64,000 nt of DNA from Pelagibacterales bacterium SAG-MED50 (GTDB lineage Bacteria > Pseudomonadota > Alphaproteobacteria > Pelagibacterales > Pelagibacteraceae), in assembly GCA_014653385.1 (NCBI GenBank), contig JACWER010000005.1:1-64000 (forward strand), read 5' to 3'. Made by a program: the position numbers and the translations under genes. Below the pieces are notes generated by a model. The model had not been told where the DNA came from and did no database searches. It worked only from the letters and a program-made list of their open reading frames with translations. Below, in pieces: positions 50,341-59,931 of this stretch. Within the stretch, counting starts at the first letter, position 1. The number at the start of each line of letters is the position of its first letter.

Positions 50341-51567
50341 CTATCTTTGTTTTGCAGTCTCAAACTTTCCATTTTTGATTTCTTTTTCTAAAAAAGAGCC
50401 TTCTGCTTCACCAACTTCAGTAAAAGTTACTCCAGTCGCACCTTCGTAATTTATCTTTTTACCTTCAGCTAATAAATCTAATCCTTTTTTAAGTTCACCT
50501 GGATAAATTTTTGTTCCAGGTTCATTAGCTACATCCATTACATTTTTTGCAATCGATGCTCTATCAGCAGACCCTCCTGCTTGCATAGCAAGAACTATTA
50601 GAGCTGCAGCATCGTAAGACTCTCCAGTGTATGGTCCAGCGCTATCAATTCCTGCCGCTTTTGCTACGTCAGCAAATACTCCTGCACCTTTTCCAGTTGA
50701 TCCAGGTAATGAACCAAATGATTTATTCAGGTCATCTCCAATTGCATCTACAATAGATTGCCCAATCATTCCGTCAGACATAATAAAAGTATCAAATGAC
50801 CCAGCGTCTAAAGATGCTTGAATTACACCCTTACCACCTTGGTCAAGATAACCAATAACAGCTAATGCATCTCCTCCACCTGCGGCGAGTGTTGCTGCTT
50901 CAGATGTATAATCTGCCTTACCATCTTCGTGAGCAGACACTGCAGTTACTGTTATACCAAGAGCTTTAACTGAAGCTTCATAAACATCAGCTAAACCTTT
51001 TCCATAGTCATTATTAGTGTAAGTAATTGCAACACTATTAATACCTCTATCTTTTGTAATTTGAGCTAAGATTTGACCACCTCTAGCATCTGAAGGAGCA
51101 GTTCTAAAAAAGAATCCCTTATCATCTAGAGTTGTTAATCCTGGAGAAGTTGCAGATGGTGAGATCATAACAATTCCATTTGGTACAGCTACATTTGTAG
51201 CAATTGCACCGGTTACACCAGAACAGTCAGCTCCCATAATTGCTGCTACACCTTGCGCAATAACACCTTCAGCTGCTGCTGTAGCAGCTGCTGAGTCAAC
51301 ACAAGTTGAATCTGCTCTTACAGGTGAAATAGTAGCACCACCTAATAAAGAACCAGATTCTGAAGCTTCTTTAAATGCAAGCTCTGCAGAAGAAGCCATA
51401 GCTGGCGTTAGAGACTCAATAGGACCCGTGAATCCCAATATAATTCCCATTTTAATTTCTCCACCCTTACCTGTTTTAGCAATTTTAGATTGCTGAGTAG
51501 AAAAATATATTACTATAGCGAGCACAACTACACCCACTAAAATTAACAAACTTTTATTTTTAGCCAT
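50341..51567 (-). CDS. Branched-chain amino-acid-type ABC binding protein, probably of system 2
   Basis: 408 residues. The N-terminal hydrophobic helix (about 7-25) lacks an obvious AxA cleavage site, so the protein may stay membrane-anchored. The Peripla_BP_6 fold starts IKMGIILGFTGPIES. Two cysteines (TCVDSA and DCSGVTG, near residues 93 and 120) may form a disulfide. No permease gene adjoins it on its strand. It faces the binding-protein-less LivGFHM set across the terminator, so pairing is inferred. The ribosome site GAGGA lies just before ATG. Confidence 0.92.
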   Translation of the reverse strand: MAKNKSLLILVGVVVLAIVIYFSTQQSKIAKTGKGGEIKMGIILGFTGPIESLTPAMASSAELAFKEASESGSLLGGATISPVRADSTCVDSAAATAAAEGVIAQGVAAIMGADCSGVTGAIATNVAVPNGIVMISPSATSPGLTTLDDKGFFFRTAPSDARGGQILAQITKDRGINSVAITYTNNDYGKGLADVYEASVKALGITVTAVSAHEDGKADYTSEAATLAAGGGDALAVIGYLDQGGKGVIQASLDAGSFDTFIMSDGMIGQSIVDAIGDDLNKSFGSLPGSTGKGAGVFADVAKAAGIDSAGPYTGESYDAAALIVLAMQAGGSADRASIAKNVMDVANEPGTKIYPGELKKGLDLLAEGKKINYEGATGVTFTEVGEAEGSFLEKEIKNGKFETAKQR

Positions 51568-51639
51568 ATATCCTCATTAATTGTTAACAATTTATAAAAA
51601 GACAATTAAATGATGATTATCTTAACAATTCAATAAAAA

Positions 51640-52497
51640 TTACTTAGTTTTTTGAAGTAAATATATTGATGTTATTACAACTATACCCCCAAATACTGTT
51701 ATTAAAGAGGGTACTTCACCAAATATAAAGAAAGTTAATATCAGTCCAAAAATAGGAAATAGCGAATAAAAAGGCATAACCATTCCTACTGGATAAAATT
51801 TATAAAGATAAAACATCATCATGTGTCCTAAAATTGAAATGATCATTCCAGCATACATAACTGCAAGCCAGCCACTTATTTCAACTTTCTCTATTTGTTT
51901 AACGATGTCTCCTTCAAATATTTGAGAAAAAATAATCAAGACTAAAAAACCTATTAACCCCATAAAAGCATTAGTAAACTTTACATCTAAGTCTTTTATG
52001 TATCTCGAAAAAACTTGAGATAGTCCATAAAAAAAGGCCATTCCAAATACTAAAAAGGTACCAACAATCTCATCTAAAATATTTGGATCAAAAGCTATAA
52101 ATAGTATTCCTAAAAATGATGAAAAAATAAAAATCCATTTTTTTAGACTAATACTTTCTTTTAAAAATAAAGAACTTATTAATATTGCAAATGGTATAGA
52201 TAATTGTGCACCAATTGTAATAGGAGCTAATAAAGTCACTGCATTGATAGAGAGGTATAAAAACATATTTACACCAGCACCCATACAAAGAGAAAATCCT
52301 ATTAAAGGTAATATATATTTCTTTTTAGGAATAATTATTTTGCAAAATGGCAATAAACATAAAAAAACAAAACCCATTCTTAAAGCACCAAAGAAAATAG
52401 GATTCATTGATGCATTTAGTCCAAATTTACCAAGCGGATAGGCGCTGCCAAGAAAAAACATTACCAAAACAATTAATACAGTATGTTTTGGAGACAA
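51640..52497 (-). CDS. EamA-family permease, end of the catabolic operon
   Basis: 285 residues, ten predicted membrane helices, two EamA repeats. The start is TTG 52497-52495, 4 bp after the aldehyde dehydrogenase stop. As the last gene of the operon it may import the substrate or export a product. Confidence 0.87.
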   Translation of the reverse strand: MSPKHTVLIVLVMFFLGSAYPLGKFGLNASMNPIFFGALRMGFVFLCLLPFCKIIIPKKKYILPLIGFSLCMGAGVNMFLYLSINAVTLLAPITIGAQLSIPFAILISSLFLKESISLKKWIFIFSSFLGILFIAFDPNILDEIVGTFLVFGMAFFYGLSQVFSRYIKDLDVKFTNAFMGLIGFLVLIIFSQIFEGDIVKQIEKVEISGWLAVMYAGMIISILGHMMMFYLYKFYPVGMVMPFYSLFPIFGLILTFFIFGEVPSLITVFGGIVVITSIYLLQKTK

Positions 52498-52501
52498 AAT
52501 A

Positions 52502-53983
52502 TTACCGAATTGAAAAAGGATCTAGTGATGGTTCGTCAGAAGTATAGAACCAAGTTGTTTTAACTCTTGTATAATCTTTAATAGACTCGATACCTGCTTC
52601 TTTGCCATAGCCACTATCCTTAATACCTCCAAAAGGAGCAGATGGAGAAATTAATCTATAAGTATTTACAAACGTTATTCCTGCTCTTATTGCTTTAGAA
52701 ACTCTCATTCCTCTTGAAAGATTGCTAGTATAAACTCCAGACGATAATCCATACTGATTATCATTCATCTTGTTTATCACTTCTTCTTCAGTGTCAAACT
52801 TCATCACAGATAGAACTGGTCCAAATAATTCATTTTCTGCAACAGGTAAATTATGGTTATCGCATTCAACAATTGTCGCTGGAAAATAATATCCTTTATT
52901 AGAAAAAGAGTGTCGTTTACCACCACATTTTATTTTTCCACCTTGTTCAATTGTCGCTTTTATATTTTTTTCAATTGTTTCTAATTGTTTGAAACTACTT
53001 AATGGTCCCATCTCAGTTTCAGAGTCCATTGGAGCACCAATTTTAATTTTAGATGCACGTTTTGATAGTTTATCTAAAAATTCATCATAAATGCCTTTTT
53101 GAATATAAAGTCTTGAACCAGCTATACAGCTTTGACCACTTGCACCAAAAATTCCAGCAACAATACCATTTATCGCATTTTCTTGTTCTGCATCATCAAA
53201 TACAGCAACAGGACTTTTCCCACCCAGTTCTAAACTTACTTCTGATAAATTATCTGCTGAATTTCGAATTATATGTCTTGCTGTTTCAGGCCCCCCAGTA
53301 AAAGCAATTTTTTCAACTGAGTTGTGTGTTGTTAGTGTTTTTCCACATGGATCACCAAATCCAGTGATAACATTTACTACCCCTTTAGGAATACCTGTTT
53401 TTTCAATAAGTTTTGCAAATTCAAACATTACAGCAGGTGCTAATTCTGAAGATTTAATTACTACGGTATTACCCATAGCAAGAGCAGGAGCTAATTTTGT
53501 TGCTGTTAAAAACATTTGTGAATTCCAAGGAATGATAGCAGCAATAACACCAATAGGAATTCTTGTAGTTATTGCTTGAACATTTGGTTTATCAATTGGA
53601 AGAACTGTTCCTTCAACTTTGTCAGCAAGGCCTGCATAATAATCATAATATTCAGCAATATAGATTGCTTGTTTTTTTGTTTCTCTAAAAAGTTTTCCTG
53701 TATCAATAGTTTCTATTTCACCCAACATCTCTGCGTTTTGTCTTAATTGATCTCCAATAGCTCTTAAGAATTTTGCTCTTTCTCTTGGAAGTAATTTTGG
53801 CCACTCACCTTCAAATGCTTTTTGTGCTGCATTAACCGCGTTGTTTACATCTTTAGCACTTGCTTCAGGAACAATTGCCCAAGGTTCATTGTTTTCTGGG
53901 TTTAAAGTTTCAAAAGTTCTTTTGCTTTCCGAGTCAACCCACTCTCCGTTAATAAACATTTTATACTGTTTTAGTTTAGTCAT
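52502..53983 (-). CDS. Aldehyde dehydrogenase, NAD(P)-dependent
   Basis: 493 residues. The nucleotide region IPWNSQMF is near 150. The catalytic Glu is in LELGGKSP, near 250, and the nucleophile Cys is in GQSCIAGSR, near 285. It oxidises an aldehyde to its acid. It overlaps the hydrolase gene by 8 bp, so it belongs to the seven-gene unit. The closest feel is to betaine or hydroxymuconic aldehyde dehydrogenases, but substrate cannot be fixed. Confidence 0.94.
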   Translation of the reverse strand: MTKLKQYKMFINGEWVDSESKRTFETLNPENNEPWAIVPEASAKDVNNAVNAAQKAFEGEWPKLLPRERAKFLRAIGDQLRQNAEMLGEIETIDTGKLFRETKKQAIYIAEYYDYYAGLADKVEGTVLPIDKPNVQAITTRIPIGVIAAIIPWNSQMFLTATKLAPALAMGNTVVIKSSELAPAVMFEFAKLIEKTGIPKGVVNVITGFGDPCGKTLTTHNSVEKIAFTGGPETARHIIRNSADNLSEVSLELGGKSPVAVFDDAEQENAINGIVAGIFGASGQSCIAGSRLYIQKGIYDEFLDKLSKRASKIKIGAPMDSETEMGPLSSFKQLETIEKNIKATIEQGGKIKCGGKRHSFSNKGYYFPATIVECDNHNLPVAENELFGPVLSVMKFDTEEEVINKMNDNQYGLSSGVYTSNLSRGMRVSKAIRAGITFVNTYRLISPSAPFGGIKDSGYGKEAGIESIKDYTRVKTTWFYTSDEPSLDPFSIR

Positions 53984-54758
53984 TTTTGTCTACAAAATTT
54001 TTGATTGCTAAATTTACATCATCTGCACATTCAATACCACAAAGATGTTTACCATCTTTGATGATCTTTAATTCACTATTTTTAATTATATTGTTTAATT
54101 GTTGTGACATTTCAATTGTAGACCCAATATCATTTTCTCCAGTCATTACTAAGGTTTTGCAATAGATTTTTTCAAAGTCTTCATCATTTTTATGTCTAAC
54201 AAATAACTCATAAACCTTCAAAAAATTAGTCATATTATTTGCCGATAAAATAGAACTAATTTTTTCATAAGTATCTGGATTATTTTCTAAATACTTGTCG
54301 GTAAACCATCTTTTCAATGCTTGACTAGAGAGTTTTAATTCTTTTTTAGCTTGATCAAATCTTTCATTAACTGTTTTTTGTTGTTGTTCAGATCGTTTAT
54401 ATATTGAGCCTAAAAGAATTAATGATTGTAATCGTTCACCATATCTAGTCGCAAAATTTCTAGCTATTAAAGACCCAATTGAAAAACCAACTAAATGAAT
54501 TTTTTCAATTTTAAGTTCATCAATTAATTCAATAAGTTGTTCTGAAAAATCATCAAAACTTATATTTTGTTTTGTTAAAGACGACTTTCCGTGACCAAGA
54601 ATATCATATGAAAGATTAGAATAACTTTTAAAAAAATTTAATTGTGGTTGCCAGATTTCATGAGTTAAACCAACACCATGAATAAAAACTATTGGGACTG
54701 GTTGCTCTTTTTTATTGAAGACATAAAATGTACCTGATGCAGTATTACCGGTTGTCAT
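53976..54758 (-). CDS. Alpha/beta hydrolase
   Basis: 260 residues. FIHGVGLTHEIWQPQL near 25 is the oxyanion region, the nucleophile Ser lies in GFSIGS near 95, and the C-terminal His in KHLCGIE near 240 completes a triad. I start at ATG 54758, not at the TTG one codon earlier. Relatives include 3-oxoadipate enol-lactonase and similar C-C or ester hydrolases. The 8-bp overlap with the dehydrogenase suggests it makes the aldehyde or its precursor. Confidence 0.88.
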   Translation of the reverse strand: MTTGNTASGTFYVFNKKEQPVPIVFIHGVGLTHEIWQPQLNFFKSYSNLSYDILGHGKSSLTKQNISFDDFSEQLIELIDELKIEKIHLVGFSIGSLIARNFATRYGERLQSLILLGSIYKRSEQQQKTVNERFDQAKKELKLSSQALKRWFTDKYLENNPDTYEKISSILSANNMTNFLKVYELFVRHKNDEDFEKIYCKTLVMTGENDIGSTIEMSQQLNNIIKNSELKIIKDGKHLCGIECADDVNLAIKNFVDKND

Positions 54759-54764
54759 CAAATA

Positions 54765-55352
54765 CTACTTAGGTTCGATACCCATTTCTTTCATATCTTG
54801 ATATCTATCACCAGTTCTTGCATGAGCTCTTCCACTTGAAGCTCCGCCAATAGCTATAACAATTTCATCATCGAATGGAGCATCATGTATCGTAAATTCG
54901 TGAGTTAAATAATATGGTCGTAAGCCCGAGTCCGTTTTGTGCATCATTGGAATTGAAATTTTAGATCCAGCAGGACTTCTGGTATTTGTAAAACTTAAAT
55001 AAGAAGTTCCACCAACAGCATCTCTAAATTTATTACCAAATCTTAATGTATGTATAAAAGCTGAAGCATGTTCTATCTCTCCATTTAAACCAACCACTCC
55101 AGCTTTACCGTATGCTAATATTTTTTCTGGAGATCCAATTTCTTTAATTAGTTCCGGTACCAATAAATCACCGAGCTTGGGTGCTAAATCTAAAATTATA
55201 GGTCTTAAGTCTTCAACAAAACCTTGTCCATGCCATGGATTTTTAAAAACAGCAGCAACTGAAACTAATAAAACTGGTTCTTTTGCTTTTTTGCCACCTT
55301 CAATGAAAGTTTTATCAACAAATTTAGTAAATTTTCTTAAATTGATATCCAT
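54765..55352 (-). CDS. DUF1185 / 'amino acid synthesis' family protein
   Basis: 195 residues. The family pattern is seen in NPWHGQGFVEDLRPI near 38, GKAGVVGLNGEIEHASA near 80, and GGASSGRAHARTGDRYQD near 170. The Pfam name is only a label; members have no settled role. They sit beside flavin monooxygenases and hydrolases in many proteobacteria. The product may act on a ring-derived amide, but that is inference. Confidence 0.85.
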   Translation of the reverse strand: MDINLRKFTKFVDKTFIEGGKKAKEPVLLVSVAAVFKNPWHGQGFVEDLRPIILDLAPKLGDLLVPELIKEIGSPEKILAYGKAGVVGLNGEIEHASAFIHTLRFGNKFRDAVGGTSYLSFTNTRSPAGSKISIPMMHKTDSGLRPYYLTHEFTIHDAPFDDEIVIAIGGASSGRAHARTGDRYQDMKEMGIEPK

Positions 55353-55358
55353 AATTTT

Positions 55359-55988
55359 TTATTTAGTTACTTGAGCTAACACCAACCAAGCATTTACCCC
55401 TTTGCTTGCAATATAATTTGATTTAAAGAATTCAATTATTTTCCAAGAATTCTTATCTTCTAATTCTTTGATCTTTTTGTCAAATCCATATTCTTCATAA
55501 ATACCAATATTAATTGTAAAACAAATTAATGATCCAGTTTTACAAATTCTTACCATTTCATCTAAAGCAGGTGGATTAACATGACCAAATGTAAAAGTAC
55601 CTACACAAGTTATCCCATCATAAACATTATCTTTTATATCAACTCTTTTATTTAGATCGATTTTAATTAAGTTTTGATAAATATTCTCTGGCACTAAATC
55701 TAACATTTTTTGTGAAAAATCAGCTCCATCAAAGTTTTTGAAACCATTTTTTTTAAGCTCAACACCTACTAGACCTGTGCCACAACCAGCATCTAAAATT
55801 TTTATATTTTTGTTGGTAATATGTTTTGCAAAAAGGTCTACAGTTTCTTGAGGTCCAGAATATTTCCAATCCACCATGTCTTTGTCATATTTATTTTCAA
55901 CAGTCCATTCGTCATAATAATCTTCAACTTCCTTACCTGCTTTTAATTTATAAATTGGAATTTTATTACCAATATCTTTTTGTGACAT
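55359..55988 (-). CDS. Class I SAM-dependent methyltransferase
   Basis: 209 residues. The SAM motif ILDAGCGTGLVGVEL is near 70-85, followed by DGADFSQKML and TCVGTFTFGHV. The gap to the ThDP gene is zero, and 6 bp separates it from DUF1185. The substrate is unknown. A small-molecule methyl transfer within the pathway is more likely than RNA or protein because of the operon. Confidence 0.87.
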   Translation of the reverse strand: MSQKDIGNKIPIYKLKAGKEVEDYYDEWTVENKYDKDMVDWKYSGPQETVDLFAKHITNKNIKILDAGCGTGLVGVELKKNGFKNFDGADFSQKMLDLVPENIYQNLIKIDLNKRVDIKDNVYDGITCVGTFTFGHVNPPALDEMVRICKTGSLICFTINIGIYEEYGFDKKIKELEDKNSWKIIEFFKSNYIASKGVNAWLVLAQVTK

Positions 55989-57689
55989 TTATTTTTGCCT
56001 ATGTTTAAAACTATCTCTTCTAAAACTATATAATGCACTAGGATCCACATCAACATCAACTACTGCAGGTTTATTACATTTAACTGCTGCTCTAACAGCC
56101 TCATTTATTTGAGAAATTTTTTTAACTTTAAAACCTTTTGCACCATATAGTTCCGCAACTTTGTCAAATGAAGGGCTAGTAATATCTGCACCTAAATATC
56201 TTTTTCCAAAAAAGTCTTTTTGGTAAGCTTTTTCTGCTCCCCAACTTTGATTATTCATCACAATAGTTGTTGTATTTATCCCATATTCAACTGCAGTGCT
56301 TAATTCAGATATGGTCATACCAAAACCACCATCACCCATTAAACTGACAACAGTTTTTTTAGGTTTTGCAATTTTAACACCAAGACCGCACGCAAATGAA
56401 AAGCCCACCAATCCAAAGTCTAAAGGTGTAAATAATGAAGGTGGATTATAATATTCTAAAGCATCTGTTGCTTGTAAACATAGTGTTCCTGCATCTAGAG
56501 TAATAGCAGTATCATTTGGTAAAGCTTTTCTTAATTGTTTAAATAACCCTTTTGGCTGAATTGGAAAATTTTTTCCAAGATTATCTTTATCTCTGTTAGT
56601 TAAATAATTTTTTCTTTCTTTAAGATATGAGTTTGTCCAACTTTTTATATCTAATTTAATTTTCTGTTTTTTAATTTCATTATATATTTGATTTGTGGCT
56701 GTTGCTGCATCAGCATTAATTCCAACAAATATTGGAAAATATTTTCCAAGCATCTTTTTTTCTATTTCAATTTGAATTATTTTTGCTTTTTTATTTATGT
56801 TATCGTATGAGTAAAAAGTAGAGTTAAAACCTAGTCTAGTCCCAATTGCCAAGATAACATCTGCTTCTTTAACAAGTCTTGATGCAACAGGATTTCCACG
56901 TGGCCCCATCTGTCCAGCGTTTAGTTTATGATTAAACGGAATGGCATCACCGTGACCAGCTGCTGTAACAATTGGTGTATTTAATAATTCAGCAAGTTTG
57001 ATTACTTCCTTATATTTGGCAGTATATTTAATTCCACCACCAGCAATTATTACAAATTGACTAGCTTGATTTATAATTTTTGCTGCTTTTTTTATTTTCT
57101 CATTGTTACCTTTAAGACTGCTCTCACTTTCAAATGAGGGTTTATTAGTATTGATTTTATAGCTATTTGTTGCTGCTAGAATATTTCTTGGTAGATTAAC
57201 GCAAACTGGACCTCTTCGTGGTTTCATTGCTAAGTTAAAAGCACCACTAATTACATCTGGTATTGTCTTTGGATTTTTAACAGTCCACGTTTTTTTAGTA
57301 ATAGGTGTAAATAAAGATTGCTGATCAAGACCCTGAAAAGCATCTTCCATTTTATCTTTGGTAGAATAAGAACCAGCTAAAGCAATTACTGGTGAAAAAG
57401 CAGCTTTTGCTTGAGCAACACCAGTTACTAAGTTAGTAGCACCAGGACCATTTTGTCCAGCAATGATCACTCCAGGTTTATTGGATGCCCTCGCGTAACC
57501 ATCAGCCATATGAGTACCTGTTCTTTCATCTCTTACTCCAATGAATTTAATGTTTTTTTCATGATAAAGAGCATCAAACATTTCCATTGTAGCTGAACCG
57601 ATAAGACCAAAGACATTGTCAACTTTTTCCTTCTTTAATGATTGAACGGCAGCTTCACCACCGGTCACTTTCCTATGGAGTTTGATCAC
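55989..57689 (-). CDS. ThDP-dependent enzyme, acetolactate synthase / sulfoacetaldehyde acetyltransferase-like
   Basis: 566 residues, start GTG overlapping the upstream stop (GTGA). The catalytic Glu is in RDERTG, about 55, and the ThDP/Mg motif is GDGGFGMT with NN about 28 residues on. FGLIGSATM, GQNGPGATN and FQGLDQQ resemble Xsc-type enzymes more than the AHAS of this window, which has a GEAS motif. No regulatory subunit adjoins it. It may decarboxylate or cleave a 2-oxo acid or a sulfonate aldehyde. Confidence 0.88.
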   Translation of the reverse strand: MIKLHRKVTGGEAAVQSLKKEKVDNVFGLIGSATMEMFDALYHEKNIKFIGVRDERTGTHMADGYARASNKPGVIIAGQNGPGATNLVTGVAQAKAAFSPVIALAGSYSTKDKMEDAFQGLDQQSLFTPITKKTWTVKNPKTIPDVISGAFNLAMKPRRGPVCVNLPRNILAATNSYKINTNKPSFESESSLKGNNEKIKKAAKIINQASQFVIIAGGGIKYTAKYKEVIKLAELLNTPIVTAAGHGDAIPFNHKLNAGQMGPRGNPVASRLVKEADVILAIGTRLGFNSTFYSYDNINKKAKIIQIEIEKKMLGKYFPIFVGINADAATATNQIYNEIKKQKIKLDIKSWTNSYLKERKNYLTNRDKDNLGKNFPIQPKGLFKQLRKALPNDTAITLDAGTLCLQATDALEYYNPPSLFTPLDFGLVGFSFACGLGVKIAKPKKTVVSLMGDGGFGMTISELSTAVEYGINTTTIVMNNQSWGAEKAYQKDFFGKRYLGADITSPSFDKVAELYGAKGFKVKKISQINEAVRAAVKCNKPAVVDVDVDPSALYSFRRDSFKHRQK

Positions 57690-58855
57690 GAAACTTTTTT
57701 GACTTCAGTATCAACATCATCTTTAAAGTGAGGCATTACTTTTTCTGTAAAAAGTTTTATACTTTTCATACAATCTTGATGTTTAATACCAGGAAAATTT
57801 GACCAAACTTGTAAATTTTGTAAGTTTAATTCAGATTTTAGTTCATGAATTTTATCAATTACATATTCTGGAGTTCCAAATAGCATATTTCTTTTATGTA
57901 AAAAATCATAGCTAAGTAAATCTAACTTTCCTTTAGTAACAGGTAATTCTTCACCTGGATCCATATGATTTCCTAGACCTCTCCAATGACACACCCATCT
58001 CATGTAATTTACCATATGCTCACCAGCTTTTTCTTTTGCTTCTTCCATAGTGTCAGCAACAAACATATCTCTTACCAAAGAAATACCTTCACCCATTGGC
58101 ACATTTCTTTTTTCTGCTTCTGATTTTGCATTTTTGAAAGCTTCAAATTTAATTTTTAATGCTTTAACTGTTGGTATCCACATAATTATATTTAAGCCTT
58201 GTTGTGCTGCCCATTCAATAGATCGAATACCATCTACAACTTGATGAATAGGTGGACAAGGTTGTTGATAAGGTTTTGGAAGAACACTTATGTTTTCCAT
58301 GATGTTAGTTTCAAGATTTACTAAATCTTTGTTAGGTGGACTCATATCGTGCTGCCAGACATAATCAGGTGCTGGATAAGTATAAAATTCACCTTTGTGA
58401 TTAAAAAATTTTTCTTTCCAAGCTTTTTTTAAAATTGTTAAAGTTTCTTCAAATAGTCTAAAGTTTTTAGCTTGATCTTTCATGTCGGCTTCTTTATTTA
58501 AATTTATAGCCTCTCTTCCATAAATCCCTCTGCCAATTCCAATTTCAACTCTACCCTTTGATAATTGGTCTAATAAAGCAATATCTTCAGCCATTCTAAT
58601 TGGATTATGAAATGTGATTACATTACAAGCCTGACCAATTCTAATTTGATTAGTTCTTGCTGCAGCATCAACTCCCATCATTAATGGATTAGTCAAAGAC
58701 TCCATTCCTTCATGGTTAAAATGATGCTCTGTGTACCAAATAGAATTCCATTTATTTTGATCACAATATTCTGTGATCTCTCTAGTTTCGTCTAATAGTT
58801 CGTGATATGGCTTGTGAGTCCAATTAGTAGTATTACAAAAGTATCCAAATTTCAT
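57686..58855 (-). CDS. LLM-class flavin-dependent monooxygenase
   Basis: 389 residues of the bacterial luciferase-like fold. The start MKFGYFCNTTNW is typical, TEHHFNHEG near 63 carries the FMN-site histidines, and LSKGRVEIGIGRGIYGRE near 108 is the family signature. It would use reduced FMN to oxygenate a small substrate. No flavin reductase gene is visible nearby. It leads the operon and has the best ribosome site in the window. Confidence 0.92.
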   Translation of the reverse strand: MKFGYFCNTTNWTHKPYHELLDETREITEYCDQNKWNSIWYTEHHFNHEGMESLTNPLMMGVDAAARTNQIRIGQACNVITFHNPIRMAEDIALLDQLSKGRVEIGIGRGIYGREAINLNKEADMKDQAKNFRLFEETLTILKKAWKEKFFNHKGEFYTYPAPDYVWQHDMSPPNKDLVNLETNIMENISVLPKPYQQPCPPIHQVVDGIRSIEWAAQQGLNIIMWIPTVKALKIKFEAFKNAKSEAEKRNVPMGEGISLVRDMFVADTMEEAKEKAGEHMVNYMRWVCHWRGLGNHMDPGEELPVTKGKLDLLSYDFLHKRNMLFGTPEYVIDKIHELKSELNLQNLQVWSNFPGIKHQDCMKSIKLFTEKVMPHFKDDVDTEVKKVS

Positions 58856-58859
58856 GCTT

Positions 58860-58865
58860 CCTCCT
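58860..58865 (-). promoter_or_regulatory. Consensus ribosome site of the monooxygenase operon
   Basis: AGGAGG on the - strand, 4 bp before ATG 58855. It is a full consensus in a genome where most genes have weak or no site, suggesting strong translation. Confidence 0.75.
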
Positions 58866-58962
58866 TTAAACTTTCTAATTTAAAAAAAGACGATCGATCC
58901 CACTTTCGTATTGGATTTAACGATGAGTTATGTATCGCTTTAATAAATTAATATTATTGATC

Positions 58963-59931
58963 TTAACGTTGATATTCAACAAATTTCTTTAAAGATTTTT
59001 TTAAAAATTTCTCAAAAAATATACCTTTATTCTTAATATTTAAGCCTTCATCTAAAAATGAAGGAGACATCTTAAAATCATAAGATGGTTCAAAAAAGAA
59101 AGGAACTGACATTCTTTTTGTTTTGTTCCATAACACTCTATGGTTGGTTGCTTTAAATTTGCCATTACTCAAGTATTCTAAAGCTAAACCAGTATTTACA
59201 ATGAGTGCTTTTTTATTAAATGGAACATCATACCATTTTTTATTTTTTCTGTTTTGAACTTGTAGCCCACCTTTTTTATTTTGGTAGAGGACAGTAAAAA
59301 CTCCACTATCAACATGTGTTTCACAACCAAGGGCTACACCATCTTGCTTTGAAATTTCTACTGGTTTTTTTTGATTTGGATAATAATTAAATCTTAAAGT
59401 ACTTAGGGTTTTAATTCTTGAAAAAGCTTGATTGCTAATATTTTCATTTTTTTTATAAAGTTTAATTATACTTTTAAATAATATTTCACTTATAGAAAAA
59501 ATTTCGTCAAAGTAATTTGATAAACTGTTAATAGATGATTTGCTTAGAGATTTGTTAAGATTTAAATATTCAATATATGGAGATTTATGTTTCTTTGAAT
59601 TCTTTTTAGTTATTTTAAGATCTCCAATATCCAAACCTTCTTTACCATTGACGCTATTAGGAAAGTAGCCTCTATAAATATTTTTATTTTTTTTATTCCA
59701 TTTTTTTGGCGCTAACTTTTTTTTATTTTTTTCTGAAGAGTTAAAAAATTTATCTCCTATTTTACAAATATTTTCTATTTTTTTAATGCTTATTTCATGT
59801 CCAGTAATTTGAAAGAAACCTATCTCAACACAGGCTTTTTCAATTTTTTTTACTGTATTACTTGCAGATCTAGAATTGAAATTTGATTTAAGTAATGAAG
59901 AAATATTTATAGTTGGAATATAGTTTTTCAT
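58963..59931 (-). CDS. 2-Oxoglutarate/Fe(II) oxygenase, isopenicillin-N-synthase type
   Basis: 322 residues. CVEIGFFQITGH near 33 is the DIOX_N start. Iron ligands are the His and Asp of ETHVDSG, near 210, and the His of ATNHRVLW near 265, with the 2-oxoglutarate Arg of RMSVPF following. It overlaps the EamA gene by 1 bp. The substrate is unknown. Lys-rich stretches around 65-130 are unusual for the family. Confidence 0.88.
   Translation of the reverse strand: MKNYIPTINISSLLKSNFNSRSASNTVKKIEKACVEIGFFQITGHEISIKKIENICKIGDKFFNSSEKNKKKLAPKKWNKKNKNIYRGYFPNSVNGKEGLDIGDLKITKKNSKKHKSPYIEYLNLNKSLSKSSINSLSNYFDEIFSISEILFKSIIKLYKKNENISNQAFSRIKTLSTLRFNYYPNQKKPVEISKQDGVALGCETHVDSGVFTVLYQNKKGGLQVQNRKNKKWYDVPFNKKALIVNTGLALEYLSNGKFKATNHRVLWNKTKRMSVPFFFEPSYDFKMSPSFLDEGLNIKNKGIFFEKFLKKSLKKFVEYQR

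Noticed and set aside
55989-57689. Second acetolactate synthase for branched-chain synthesis
   Set aside because: It lacks an adjoining small subunit, its motifs are closer to Xsc-type enzymes, and its operon is catabolic in content.
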